Positions 24,116 through 31,129 of a DNA stretch of 33,317 nucleotides are shown here, in pieces. Origin of the DNA: JACJWR01 sp044326505 (lineage in GTDB: Bacteria; Actinomycetota; Actinomycetes; S36-B12; UBA10799). The notes below the pieces were generated by a model. That model was not told the origin of the DNA. It did not search any database and saw only the letters and a list, made by a program, of their open reading frames with translations. The position numbers and the translations under genes are program-made. Where the stretch lies: assembly GCA_044326505.1 (NCBI GenBank), contig JBIRBF010000005.1, forward strand, positions 1 to 33,317, read 5' to 3'. Position 1 is the stretch's first letter. Every line of letters starts with the position of its first letter.

Positions 24116-25746
24116 CCGAACAACGCCAGGTCGACCAGGCCTCGGAGGCGCTTGGAGCCGGCGAGGACCCCACCCCGCCGGACGTCCGCGCGGGCGGCCC
24201 CGCCGAGGTCTCCGAGGCCGCCTCGGAGACCTCGCCAGAGGAGGTGCGCGAGGTCGAGACGAAGCTGCGCGTGCACGGACTGTTCAAGCTTCCGGAGATG
24301 ACCGAGGCCGCCGATGTCGCCCAGGTGATCCCGCAGACCACGCGCGAGCTCAACGCGGTTTACCACGACACGGAGGATCTGGCGCTCTTCCGCTGGGGTG
24401 TCACGCTGCGTCGGCGTACCGGGGGCCCGGACGAGGGCTGGCACATGAAGCTGCCGGTGGACGGCGCCAGCGAGGGCGTGCGGGACGAGCTTCGGGTGCC
24501 GCTGGACGACGGCGAGGTGGGGCACGTTCCGGCCGCGCTGCGCGACGTCGTCGCCGCGTACGTCCGGGGCGCGGACCTGCAGCCCGTGGTGCGGCTGCGC
24601 ACGGTTCGCTCGCCCTACGTGTTGTACGACGCCGAGGGTGTGGCCTTCGCCGAGATGGTGGACGACCGGGTGTCGATCTACGACGGCGACGATGTCGTGT
24701 CGATGTTCCGCGAGATCGAGGTGGAAGCACTGGCCGAGGGCGCCGACCTGAGTGGGCCGGTGGATCTGCTGCTGAGTCTGGGCGCGACGCCCTCGAAGGC
24801 GTCCAAGGCGGCCAGCGCACTCGGACCGGCCGCCGCGGAACCTGCCGACATTCCCAAGCAGGAACCCGTGACGCCGAGCGATCCCGCCGGAGACGCTGTG
24901 ACGGCCTACCTGCGCAAGCACGCGCGGGCGTTCCTGACCCAGGATGTCCGAGTGCGCCGCGACCTGCCCGACGCCGTGCATCAGATGCGGGTCGCCGCCC
25001 GCCGCCTGCGCAGCGGGCTGAAGACCTTCGGCCCGCTGGTGGATCGCGAATGGGCCGACACGCTGCGCGAAGAACTCGCCTGGGCCGCCGGAGAGCTCGG
25101 CAATGCGCGCGACACGGAGGTGCTGTTGGAGCGCCTGGACAAGCACGCCGATGACCTCGGGGAGCGCGAGGCGGCGCTCATCCGCGGCGTGATGGACCCG
25201 GTGCTGCGGGCCCGGCTGGCGGGCGCCCGCGATCACGCACTGGCGGCCATGCGCAGCGACCGCCACGCGGCGCTGCTCGCCACGCTCGTCGATGCAGCGG
25301 TGAACCCGCAGTTGACCGAACTGGCCGAGCAGCCCTGCTCTGACGTCTTGCCGCAATTGGTGGAGAAGTCCTGGAAGCGGCTGCGGCGTTCCGTCCGGAC
25401 GCTTGACCTCGAGGGCCCCGCCGAGACCTGGCACTCGGCGCGGATCGCCGCCAAGCGGGCGCGCTACGCCGCCGGTGCGGTGATCCCGGTGTTCGGTGAG
25501 CCGGCCGAGACGCTCGAGGACGCGTTGAGCGAGGTCACTGAGGTGCTCGGCGAGCATCAGGACGCCTGCGTTGCGCAGGACGTGATCCGCGAGATCGCCG
25601 TCCTGCCCGACGTGGACGGGGCCACCGGCTTCGCTCTCGGCCTGTTGCACGAGCACGAGTTCGAGGAAGAGATCCACAACCGCATCCAGTTCGGTGACAT
25701 CTGGAAGCGCACCGTACGGGTGTATAAGCACACAGAGCTCGAGTAG
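24112..25746 (+). CDS. CYTH and CHAD domain protein (polyphosphate-associated)
   Basis: 544-residue two-domain protein. After an acidic, disordered N-terminus, the CYTH domain (triphosphate tunnel fold) begins with the hallmark ExExK in REVETKLRV and continues with YHDTEDLALFRWGVTLRRRT and EIEVEAL; it may hydrolyse inorganic triphosphate. The C-terminal CHAD domain (about 265-530) is helical and rich in conserved His/Arg: DAVHQMRVAARRLRSGLKTF, LGNARDTEVLLERL and IAAKRARYAAGAV. CHAD domains bind polyphosphate and are found on polyP granules. The start overlaps the ppk stop by 4 bp, so the two proteins are made together, fitting granule formation or polyP turnover. In M. tuberculosis and Streptomyces CHAD genes also occur near ppk. 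Confidence 0.9.
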   Translation: MTEQRQVDQASEALGAGEDPTPPDVRAGGPAEVSEAASETSPEEVREVETKLRVHGLFKLPEMTEAADVAQVIPQTTRELNAVYHDTEDLALFRWGVTLRRRTGGPDEGWHMKLPVDGASEGVRDELRVPLDDGEVGHVPAALRDVVAAYVRGADLQPVVRLRTVRSPYVLYDAEGVAFAEMVDDRVSIYDGDDVVSMFREIEVEALAEGADLSGPVDLLLSLGATPSKASKAASALGPAAAEPADIPKQEPVTPSDPAGDAVTAYLRKHARAFLTQDVRVRRDLPDAVHQMRVAARRLRSGLKTFGPLVDREWADTLREELAWAAGELGNARDTEVLLERLDKHADDLGEREAALIRGVMDPVLRARLAGARDHALAAMRSDRHAALLATLVDAAVNPQLTELAEQPCSDVLPQLVEKSWKRLRRSVRTLDLEGPAETWHSARIAAKRARYAAGAVIPVFGEPAETLEDALSEVTEVLGEHQDACVAQDVIREIAVLPDVDGATGFALGLLHEHEFEEEIHNRIQFGDIWKRTVRVYKHTELE

Positions 25747-25748
25747 CC

Positions 25749-26663
25749 GTGGCGTCAACGATCGAAGCTGCCGGTGTTGTCCTGTTGCGGCGGGGCCGCA
25801 GGGGCCTAGAAGTGTGTGTTGTGCACCGACCGCGCCACCAGGACTGGTCACTGCCGAAGGGCAAGCGCGACCCGGGGGAGTTGCTGCAGATCACCGCCTG
25901 GCGGGAGGCAGTGGAAGAGACCGGGATCCACGTCCATCTGGGGGTGCCGTTGCCCACCCAGACCTACCGCGTCGATGGCCGGCCCAAGACGGTCGACTAC
26001 TGGGTGGCGTCGGCCGCCCGCGGCGGCCCGGGGTTCCGGCCGAATAAGGAGATCGACGGCCTGGAGTGGGTCTCGGTGCAGCGGGCGCGGGCGAGGCTCA
26101 CCTATGCCCGCGACCGACGCTGGCTGCTCGACGCCGCCGCGGTGCCGCGCACCTCGCCGCTGATCGTCCTGCGGCACACGGCCGCGATGCGTCGATCGGA
26201 CTACAAAGGCAGCAAGGACTGGCGGCGGCCGCTGACCAAGTCGGGCAAGCGGCACGCCAAGGAGATCGCTGCGCTGCTGGCGGCGTATGGGGTCGCCGAG
26301 GTTCGGACCTCGGACTCGAAGCGCTGTATGCAGTCCGTCCGGCCCTACGCGAAGGCTGCTGGACTGTCCATCATCGAAGAGGCCCTCTTCAGCGAGGAGA
26401 TCTTCGACCGCCGCCCCAAGACTGCCCTGCGCCGGATGGCGATGATCGGGCGCAGGCCCTCGCCGCAGGTGCTCTGCACCCATCGCCCGGTTCTGCCGGA
26501 TGTGCTCGCGGCAGTCGCGCAGCAGTTCGGTCTGAAGGCTTCGATGCCAAAGCTGAGCCCATCGCTGGAGCCCGGAGCCATGATCGTCATCCATCGCGAG
26601 CTGGGGCCGCGCGGACGGCCGAACGGCCGAGCAGTTGCCGTCGAGCGGATCGTCCCGGAGTAG
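25749..26663 (+). CDS. mutT1: MutT1-type Nudix hydrolase / histidine phosphatase fusion
   Basis: Two-domain sanitising enzyme like mycobacterial MutT1, which acts on 8-oxo-dGTP/GTP and diadenosine polyphosphates and can then dephosphorylate the product. The Nudix box is complete: G38-x5-E44-x7-R52-E53-x2-E56-E57-x-G59. The C-terminal half starts with LIVLRHTAAM (R142, H143), the phosphohistidine motif of the phosphoglycerate mutase-like family with Thr after the His, and later has SKRCMQSVRPYAKAAGL and VLCTHRPVLPDVL with the second His. At 304 residues it is standard for the fusion. The GTG start lies 2 nt after the CYTH-CHAD stop. M. tuberculosis also has mutT1 (Rv2985) beside ppk1 (Rv2984). 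Confidence 0.9.
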   Translation: MASTIEAAGVVLLRRGRRGLEVCVVHRPRHQDWSLPKGKRDPGELLQITAWREAVEETGIHVHLGVPLPTQTYRVDGRPKTVDYWVASAARGGPGFRPNKEIDGLEWVSVQRARARLTYARDRRWLLDAAAVPRTSPLIVLRHTAAMRRSDYKGSKDWRRPLTKSGKRHAKEIAALLAAYGVAEVRTSDSKRCMQSVRPYAKAAGLSIIEEALFSEEIFDRRPKTALRRMAMIGRRPSPQVLCTHRPVLPDVLAAVAQQFGLKASMPKLSPSLEPGAMIVIHRELGPRGRPNGRAVAVERIVPE

Positions 26664-26671
26664 CAGGGGCC

Positions 26672-27577
26672 TCAGCTAGGCGTGGGGAAGGGGCCGGCCT
26701 TGGGCACCAGGCTCGGCACGGCTCGGCCGAGCTGGGCAGCGAGCCACTCGCTTGCCCGGCAGAGCTCGTCGAGGTCGAGGCCGGTGTCATAGCCGGACCG
26801 CTCGAGGGCGAACACGAGGTCTTCGGTGGCGATGTTGCCGGTGGCGTTGGGCGCGAAGGGGCAGCCGCCGATGCCGCCCAGGGATGAGTCGAGCACCGTT
26901 ACCCCGGCCTCCGCTGCGGCGAGGGCGCTGGCGTAGCCGGTGTTGCGGGTGTTGTGCACGTGGACGCGCAGGCGGGTGCGTCCGGCTGCCTCCCGCACGG
27001 CGCCCACTCGGTGGCGCACGTCGGCGGGCACTGCGACGCCGATCGTGTCGGCGATGGCGATCTCGTCCACCCCGATGGCGGCGATCTCGGCGGCGATGTC
27101 TGCCACGCGCTGCACGGGAACCTCCCCGGTGTATGGGCAGCCGAAGGACGCCGACATGGTGACTGAGGTGACCAGGCCGGCGGCGCGGGCCAGCGGCGCG
27201 ACTCTGGCGACGGTCTCCAATGCGCCCCGGGTGGGCATCCCCTGGTTGCGCTCGGAGAACTCGTCGGTCACCATCACGACGAGGTTGACCTCCTGCAGCG
27301 CGGTCTGCTGGGCGCGGGCGAAACCTCGCTCGTTGAGTACCAGCCCGATGTAGGCGGCGGAGTCCCTACCTCCGGCGGGCAGGCCTTCGATGACGGCCTC
27401 GGCGTCGGCCATCTGCGGCACGCGCTTGGGATTCACGAAGCTCGCGACCTCGATTCGGCGCACCCCGGTTGCGACGCAGCGCTCGATGAGCTCGATCTTC
27501 TGGGAGGTGCTGAGCAGGGCCGGGTCGTTCTGCAGGCCGTCGCGCGGCGCGACCTCGACGATGGAGATGTGCCTCAT
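26672..27577 (-). CDS. Hydroxymethylglutaryl-CoA lyase family protein
   Basis: HMGL/DRE-TIM barrel enzyme, probably cleaving HMG-CoA to acetoacetate and acetyl-CoA in leucine degradation. The start EVAPRDGLQND holds the metal/substrate pair R12-D13. HVHNTRNTGYA provides H206 and H208. LDSSLGGIGGCPFAPNATGN holds the loop cysteine C239 and N248, with IATEDLVFAL just after. The 301-residue length is right. Other leucine pathway genes are not in the window, so a related substrate is possible. The ATG lies 7 nt after the stop of the rhomboid-like gene, suggesting co-transcription, though their functions seem unrelated. The 3' end is 8 nt from the convergent mutT1 stop with no terminator space. Confidence 0.9.
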   Translation of the reverse strand: MRHISIVEVAPRDGLQNDPALLSTSQKIELIERCVATGVRRIEVASFVNPKRVPQMADAEAVIEGLPAGGRDSAAYIGLVLNERGFARAQQTALQEVNLVVMVTDEFSERNQGMPTRGALETVARVAPLARAAGLVTSVTMSASFGCPYTGEVPVQRVADIAAEIAAIGVDEIAIADTIGVAVPADVRHRVGAVREAAGRTRLRVHVHNTRNTGYASALAAAEAGVTVLDSSLGGIGGCPFAPNATGNIATEDLVFALERSGYDTGLDLDELCRASEWLAAQLGRAVPSLVPKAGPFPTPS

Positions 27578-27584
27578 GGTGGCG

Positions 27585-28454
27585 TCACGTTACTGCGGAG
27601 CGCCAGGTGGGCAGCTGCCTGGGTTGCGACCGCGCCACGAGTTGGCGCCAGAGCAGCGGTGGACGGACGCCCCAGCGCCGGACGACGGCGGTCGTCGCCA
27701 AGCCGAGCAGGGTCGCGTTCAGGTGACCGAGGCTCCAGATGTCATGGATGACGATCACCGGCAGACCAACGCCGGCGAAGAGCCCCGCGTAGTACCACCA
27801 GCGCCACCTGCGCGACACGAACAGCAGGTAGCCACCGCAGGTGCCGACCATCACGTAGCTCACTCCCACGTCGGTGGTAACCGCGGTTGCCCTGGGTAGC
27901 ACATCCTGCGCGATGAGCACGGTTTCGAGCACCACGGTGAACAGGGAGCCGACCACGTGGGCCACCACCGCGACCACGACCCAGCGGGCCGAGCCGATGC
28001 GCTGCTCGAGCCTGGCCGAGATGAGCACGTACACGACGATGTAGCCGACGAAGAAGAAGCCGTTGTCGGCCACCAGGAAGGCACTGCTGAACAGCACCCG
28101 CAGCGGCTGGGTGAGGATGCCGTAGATGTTGGTGGAAGCGGACTGGGCGAACATCTCGGTCAGTGCCTGGGACGAGCCCTGGACCAGGACGGAGGTGATC
28201 GTCCAGGTCGCGATGTAGACGAAGGTCACCGGCGCGCTGGCCATCCAGGCCCGCATCGCCTGGACCTGCGGATCGAGTCGGTCGAAGAGCCGCAGGGAGC
28301 CGCTGGGCGACGCTGGGTCGGACCGTCGAGCTATCGCCTTGAGCACGTACCAGGCGAGCGCCACCAGCGCGAGCAGGAACACCGTCGTGATGACGGTGTC
28401 CTTGATCGGTAGGAGCGCCCCCGATGAGGGCGCCTCCGTCGCGAGCTCGACCAT
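27585..28454 (-). CDS. Rhomboid-like polytopic membrane protein
   Basis: 289-residue membrane protein with about seven hydrophobic helices; the first is separated from the rest by a soluble stretch (residues 42-75). The middle has GYIVVYVLISARLEQRIGSA and VVAVVAHVVGSLFTVVLETV. Then comes TDVGVSYVMVGTCGG, with S199 at the place of the rhomboid GxS serine, and finally SLGHLNATLLGLA, with H244 at the place of the catalytic histidine. This pattern matches the actinobacterial rhomboid-like family whose members have DYGISFG- and WGHL-type motifs. Protease activity is unproven. The ATG at 28454 has ggag 5 nt upstream; a GTG at 28487 is less likely. It precedes the HMG-CoA lyase gene by 7 nt. Confidence 0.7.
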   Translation of the reverse strand: MVELATEAPSSGALLPIKDTVITTVFLLALVALAWYVLKAIARRSDPASPSGSLRLFDRLDPQVQAMRAWMASAPVTFVYIATWTITSVLVQGSSQALTEMFAQSASTNIYGILTQPLRVLFSSAFLVADNGFFFVGYIVVYVLISARLEQRIGSARWVVVAVVAHVVGSLFTVVLETVLIAQDVLPRATAVTTDVGVSYVMVGTCGGYLLFVSRRWRWWYYAGLFAGVGLPVIVIHDIWSLGHLNATLLGLATTAVVRRWGVRPPLLWRQLVARSQPRQLPTWRSAVT

Positions 28455-28479
28455 GCCTGCTCCACCTCCGGACGCATCG

Positions 28480-28507
28480 GTGGGCACCCGTGCCAGTGGG
28501 CACCCGT
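28480..28507. repeat. 12-bp direct repeat upstream of the rhomboid-like gene
   Basis: gtgggcacccgt occurs at 28480-28491 and again at 28496-28507, a 16-bp period, in the 75 bp between the glgC stop and the rhomboid-like start. Each copy also contains the near-palindrome gggcaccc. It could be a tandem regulator site or a weak hairpin after glgC. Confidence 0.5.
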
Positions 28508-28529
28508 CCGGGCGACTACCGCCGTGGGG

Positions 28530-29756
28530 CTACCACCGGGGGACTGTGACCCCCTTGCCGATCACCACGATGCCATTCTCGGACACGGTGTACCGCTGCC
28601 GGTCGCCCTCGAGGTCCACGCCGATTTGCGCCCCGGGCTCGACGACCGAGTATTTGTCCAACACCGTGTTGCGCACCACCGCGCCCGGCATGATCCGCAC
28701 GCCGGGCAGGATGACCGAACCCTCGACGTAGGCACCGGCGTGGACCATGACATCGCCGGACAGCACCGAATTGCGAACATGGGCGCCGGCGATGATCGAA
28801 CCCGCACCGACCATCGACTCGTGGGCGTTGCCGCCCTGGACGAACTTCGCGGGCGGCAGGGGTGGAAGGTTGGTGAGGATCGGCCACTTGCGGTTGTAGA
28901 GGTTGAAGACAGGGTGCACGCTGACGAGGTCCATGTGGGCGTCGTGGTAGGCGTCCAGGGTCCCGACGTCGCGCCAGTAGCCGTGGTCCCGCTCGGTCTC
29001 GCCGGGCACGATGTTCGAGTCGAAGTCGTAGACCGCAGCGAGGCCCTGATCGGTGAGCATGGGCAGGATGTTTCCGCCCATGTCGTGCACCGAGCCCTCG
29101 TCGCCAGCGTCGATCTTCAGAGCCTCGACCAGTGTTTCGGTGCTGAAGACGTAGTTGCCCATCGAGACGTAGGACTGGTCCGGGGAACCCGGAATTCCGG
29201 GGGGGTCGGCGGGCTTCTCGAGGAACGCCTCGATCTTGACCCCGTCGTCTGCGGTCTGAATCACCCCGAACTGGTGCGCTGTTTCGCGCGGCATCCGGAT
29301 ACCGGCCACGGTCACGCCGGCTCCTGTGGCGATGTGGTGATCGAGCATCTGCCGGGGGTCCATCCGGTACACATTGTCGGCGCCGAAGACGACGACGTAG
29401 TCGGGCTGCTCGTCGTAGACCAGGTTGAGCGACTGGAAGATCGCATCAGCCGAGCCGGTGAACCAACGCGGGCCAAGGCGCTGCTGTGCTGGCACTGGGG
29501 TGATGTAGTCGCCCAGCAGCGTTGACATCCGCCACGTCGTGGTGATGTGCCGGTCCAGCGAGTGCGATTTGTACTGCGTCAGCACACATAGGCGCACGAA
29601 GCCGCCGTTGACCAGGTTGGACAGGACGAAGTCGATGAGTCGATAGGAGCCACCAAACTGCACGGCTGGTTTGGCGCGGTCGGCGGTGAGGGGCATGAGC
29701 CGCTTGCCTTCGCCGCCCGCAAGGACGATGCCCAGGACCTTCGGTGCGTTGCGCAT
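28530..29756 (-). CDS. glgC: Glucose-1-phosphate adenylyltransferase (ADP-glucose pyrophosphorylase)
   Basis: Makes ADP-glucose from glucose-1-phosphate and ATP, the committed step of glycogen/alpha-glucan synthesis. The nucleotide-binding opening GIVLAGGEGKRLMPLT, then KPAVQFGGSYRLIDFVLSNL, YVVVFGADNVYRMD, the glucose-1-phosphate site EAFLEKPADPPG and YWRDVGTLDAYHDAHMDL are all present. The C-terminal left-handed beta-helix includes VRNSVLSGDVMVHAGAYVEG. The length of 408 residues is usual. It is likely allosterically regulated like its relatives, but effector specificity cannot be read. It diverges from glgM across 70 bp, the same arrangement as M. tuberculosis Rv1213/Rv1212c. Confidence 0.96.
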   Translation of the reverse strand: MRNAPKVLGIVLAGGEGKRLMPLTADRAKPAVQFGGSYRLIDFVLSNLVNGGFVRLCVLTQYKSHSLDRHITTTWRMSTLLGDYITPVPAQQRLGPRWFTGSADAIFQSLNLVYDEQPDYVVVFGADNVYRMDPRQMLDHHIATGAGVTVAGIRMPRETAHQFGVIQTADDGVKIEAFLEKPADPPGIPGSPDQSYVSMGNYVFSTETLVEALKIDAGDEGSVHDMGGNILPMLTDQGLAAVYDFDSNIVPGETERDHGYWRDVGTLDAYHDAHMDLVSVHPVFNLYNRKWPILTNLPPLPPAKFVQGGNAHESMVGAGSIIAGAHVRNSVLSGDVMVHAGAYVEGSVILPGVRIMPGAVVRNTVLDKYSVVEPGAQIGVDLEGDRQRYTVSENGIVVIGKGVTVPRW

Positions 29757-29826
29757 CCCATCACGTTAGCGCCGTGGGCTGCGCGAAGCGCGGGCTTCAT
29801 CGAGCCTGTGCGTCTACGCTGCTCGG

Positions 29827-30987
29827 ATGCGAGCAGCTGTGATCACCAAGGAATGGCCGCCCAGCAACTACGGCGGCGCCGGCGTGCATGTGGAATATCT
29901 GGTGCGCGAGTTGCGCACCTTGATCGACGTGGATGTGCAGTGCTTCGGCGAGCCACGCCCCGATGCGCAGGCGCACGAGGTGCCGGCCAATCTGGCTGGG
30001 GCGAATCCGGCGCTGGAGACCCTGGGCGTGGATCTGGACATCGTGGCGGACCTGGCGCAGGTGGATGTCGTGCACTCGCATACCTGGTATGCGAACCTCG
30101 CCGGCCACATCGGCGGTCTGATGCATGGCGTCCCGCACGTGATCACGGCCCACTCCTTGGAGCCGCGTCGGCCGTGGAAGGAGGAGCAGCTAGGCGGCGG
30201 CTACCGGGTGTCGTCCTGGGTGGAGCGCACGTCGTACGAGAACGCTGCAGCGATCATTGCGGTGAGCCACGGGATGCGCGCAGACGTGCTCGACTGCTAC
30301 CCGAATGTGGATCCGGCCAAGGTGCACGTTGTGCACAACGGCATCGACACCGAGCAGTACCGGCCGGTTGAGTCGACGGATGCGCTGGTACGCCTCGGGG
30401 TGCCCGCAGATGAGCCTTACGTGCTGTTCGTGGGCCGAATCACTCGGCAGAAGGGCATCAACCACCTGCTCCGCGCGGCTCGCGATTTCGCCCCCGGCAT
30501 CCCGCTGGTGCTAGCGGCCTCGTCCCCGGACACGCCGGAGATGGGCCGCGAGGTCGCGGAGGCCGTCGATGAGTTGAATGCCACCCGCGGCGGGGTGTAC
30601 TGGCTGGACACGCAGCTCACCCGTGACGATGTGATCGAGCTGCTGAGCCATGCTCTGCTGTTTGCCTGTCCCTCGGTGTACGAGCCGCTGGGCATCGTAA
30701 ACCTGGAGGCGATGGCCTGTGAGGCGCCGGTGGTGGCGAGTGCCGTCGGGGGTATCCCAGAGGTGGTGGTGGACGGCGAGACCGGGCTGCTGGTGGAGTA
30801 CACCCCGGAGGACCCGGACGCCTTCGAGCGCCGCTTCGCCGCTGCTGTGAATACCGTCGCCGACGATCCGGCCACGGCCGCGCGGATGGGTTTGGCCGGC
30901 AGGGAGCGCGCTGTGACCGAGTTCGGCTGGCATGCGATCGCCGAACGGACGGTGGAGGTCTACCGCGCCGCGGGGGCGACTGGGTAG
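29827..30987 (+). CDS. glgM: Alpha-maltose-1-phosphate synthase GlgM (GT4; formerly GlgA)
   Basis: GT4 glycosyltransferase that joins ADP-glucose and glucose-1-phosphate to give maltose-1-phosphate for the GlgE pathway. The sequence follows M. tuberculosis Rv1212c closely: EWPPSNYGGAGVHVEYLVRE, DVVHSHTWYANLAGH, ITAHSLEPRRPWKEEQLGGG, VHVVHNGIDTEQYRP, VLFVGRITRQKGINHLL and CPSVYEPLGIVNLEAMACEA. It is not a classical GT5 glycogen synthase. At 386 residues it is normal. The ATG has no ribosome site; TACGCT (29813-29818) lies 8 nt upstream, so the transcript may be leaderless. It uses the ADP-glucose made by the divergent glgC. glgE, glgB and glgP are not in the window. Confidence 0.93.
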   Translation: MRAAVITKEWPPSNYGGAGVHVEYLVRELRTLIDVDVQCFGEPRPDAQAHEVPANLAGANPALETLGVDLDIVADLAQVDVVHSHTWYANLAGHIGGLMHGVPHVITAHSLEPRRPWKEEQLGGGYRVSSWVERTSYENAAAIIAVSHGMRADVLDCYPNVDPAKVHVVHNGIDTEQYRPVESTDALVRLGVPADEPYVLFVGRITRQKGINHLLRAARDFAPGIPLVLAASSPDTPEMGREVAEAVDELNATRGGVYWLDTQLTRDDVIELLSHALLFACPSVYEPLGIVNLEAMACEAPVVASAVGGIPEVVVDGETGLLVEYTPEDPDAFERRFAAAVNTVADDPATAARMGLAGRERAVTEFGWHAIAERTVEVYRAAGATG

Positions 30988-30997
30988 CAGGCACGCA

Positions 30998-31012
30998 CGG
31001 CTGACTCAGCCG
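30998..31012 (+). terminator. Compact hairpin after glgM
   Basis: CGGCTGA and TCAGCCG form a near-perfect 7-bp inverted repeat around a single central base, 10 nt after the glgM stop. There is no T-run. The remaining stretch to the next gene (31013-31129) shows only a weak ggcc/ggcc stem around 31070 and no recognised promoter. Confidence 0.35.
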
Positions 31013-31129
31013 GGTTGGGCCAGGTAGCGGGCTCAAAGTCCGCCGCGCTGCGATGCCGGCGAGGTGGGCCTTCTTCTTGGCCGGGGCGGGTTCGGCTGTT
31101 GTGTCGGACCCTGCTGGTGGGGTGGGGGT

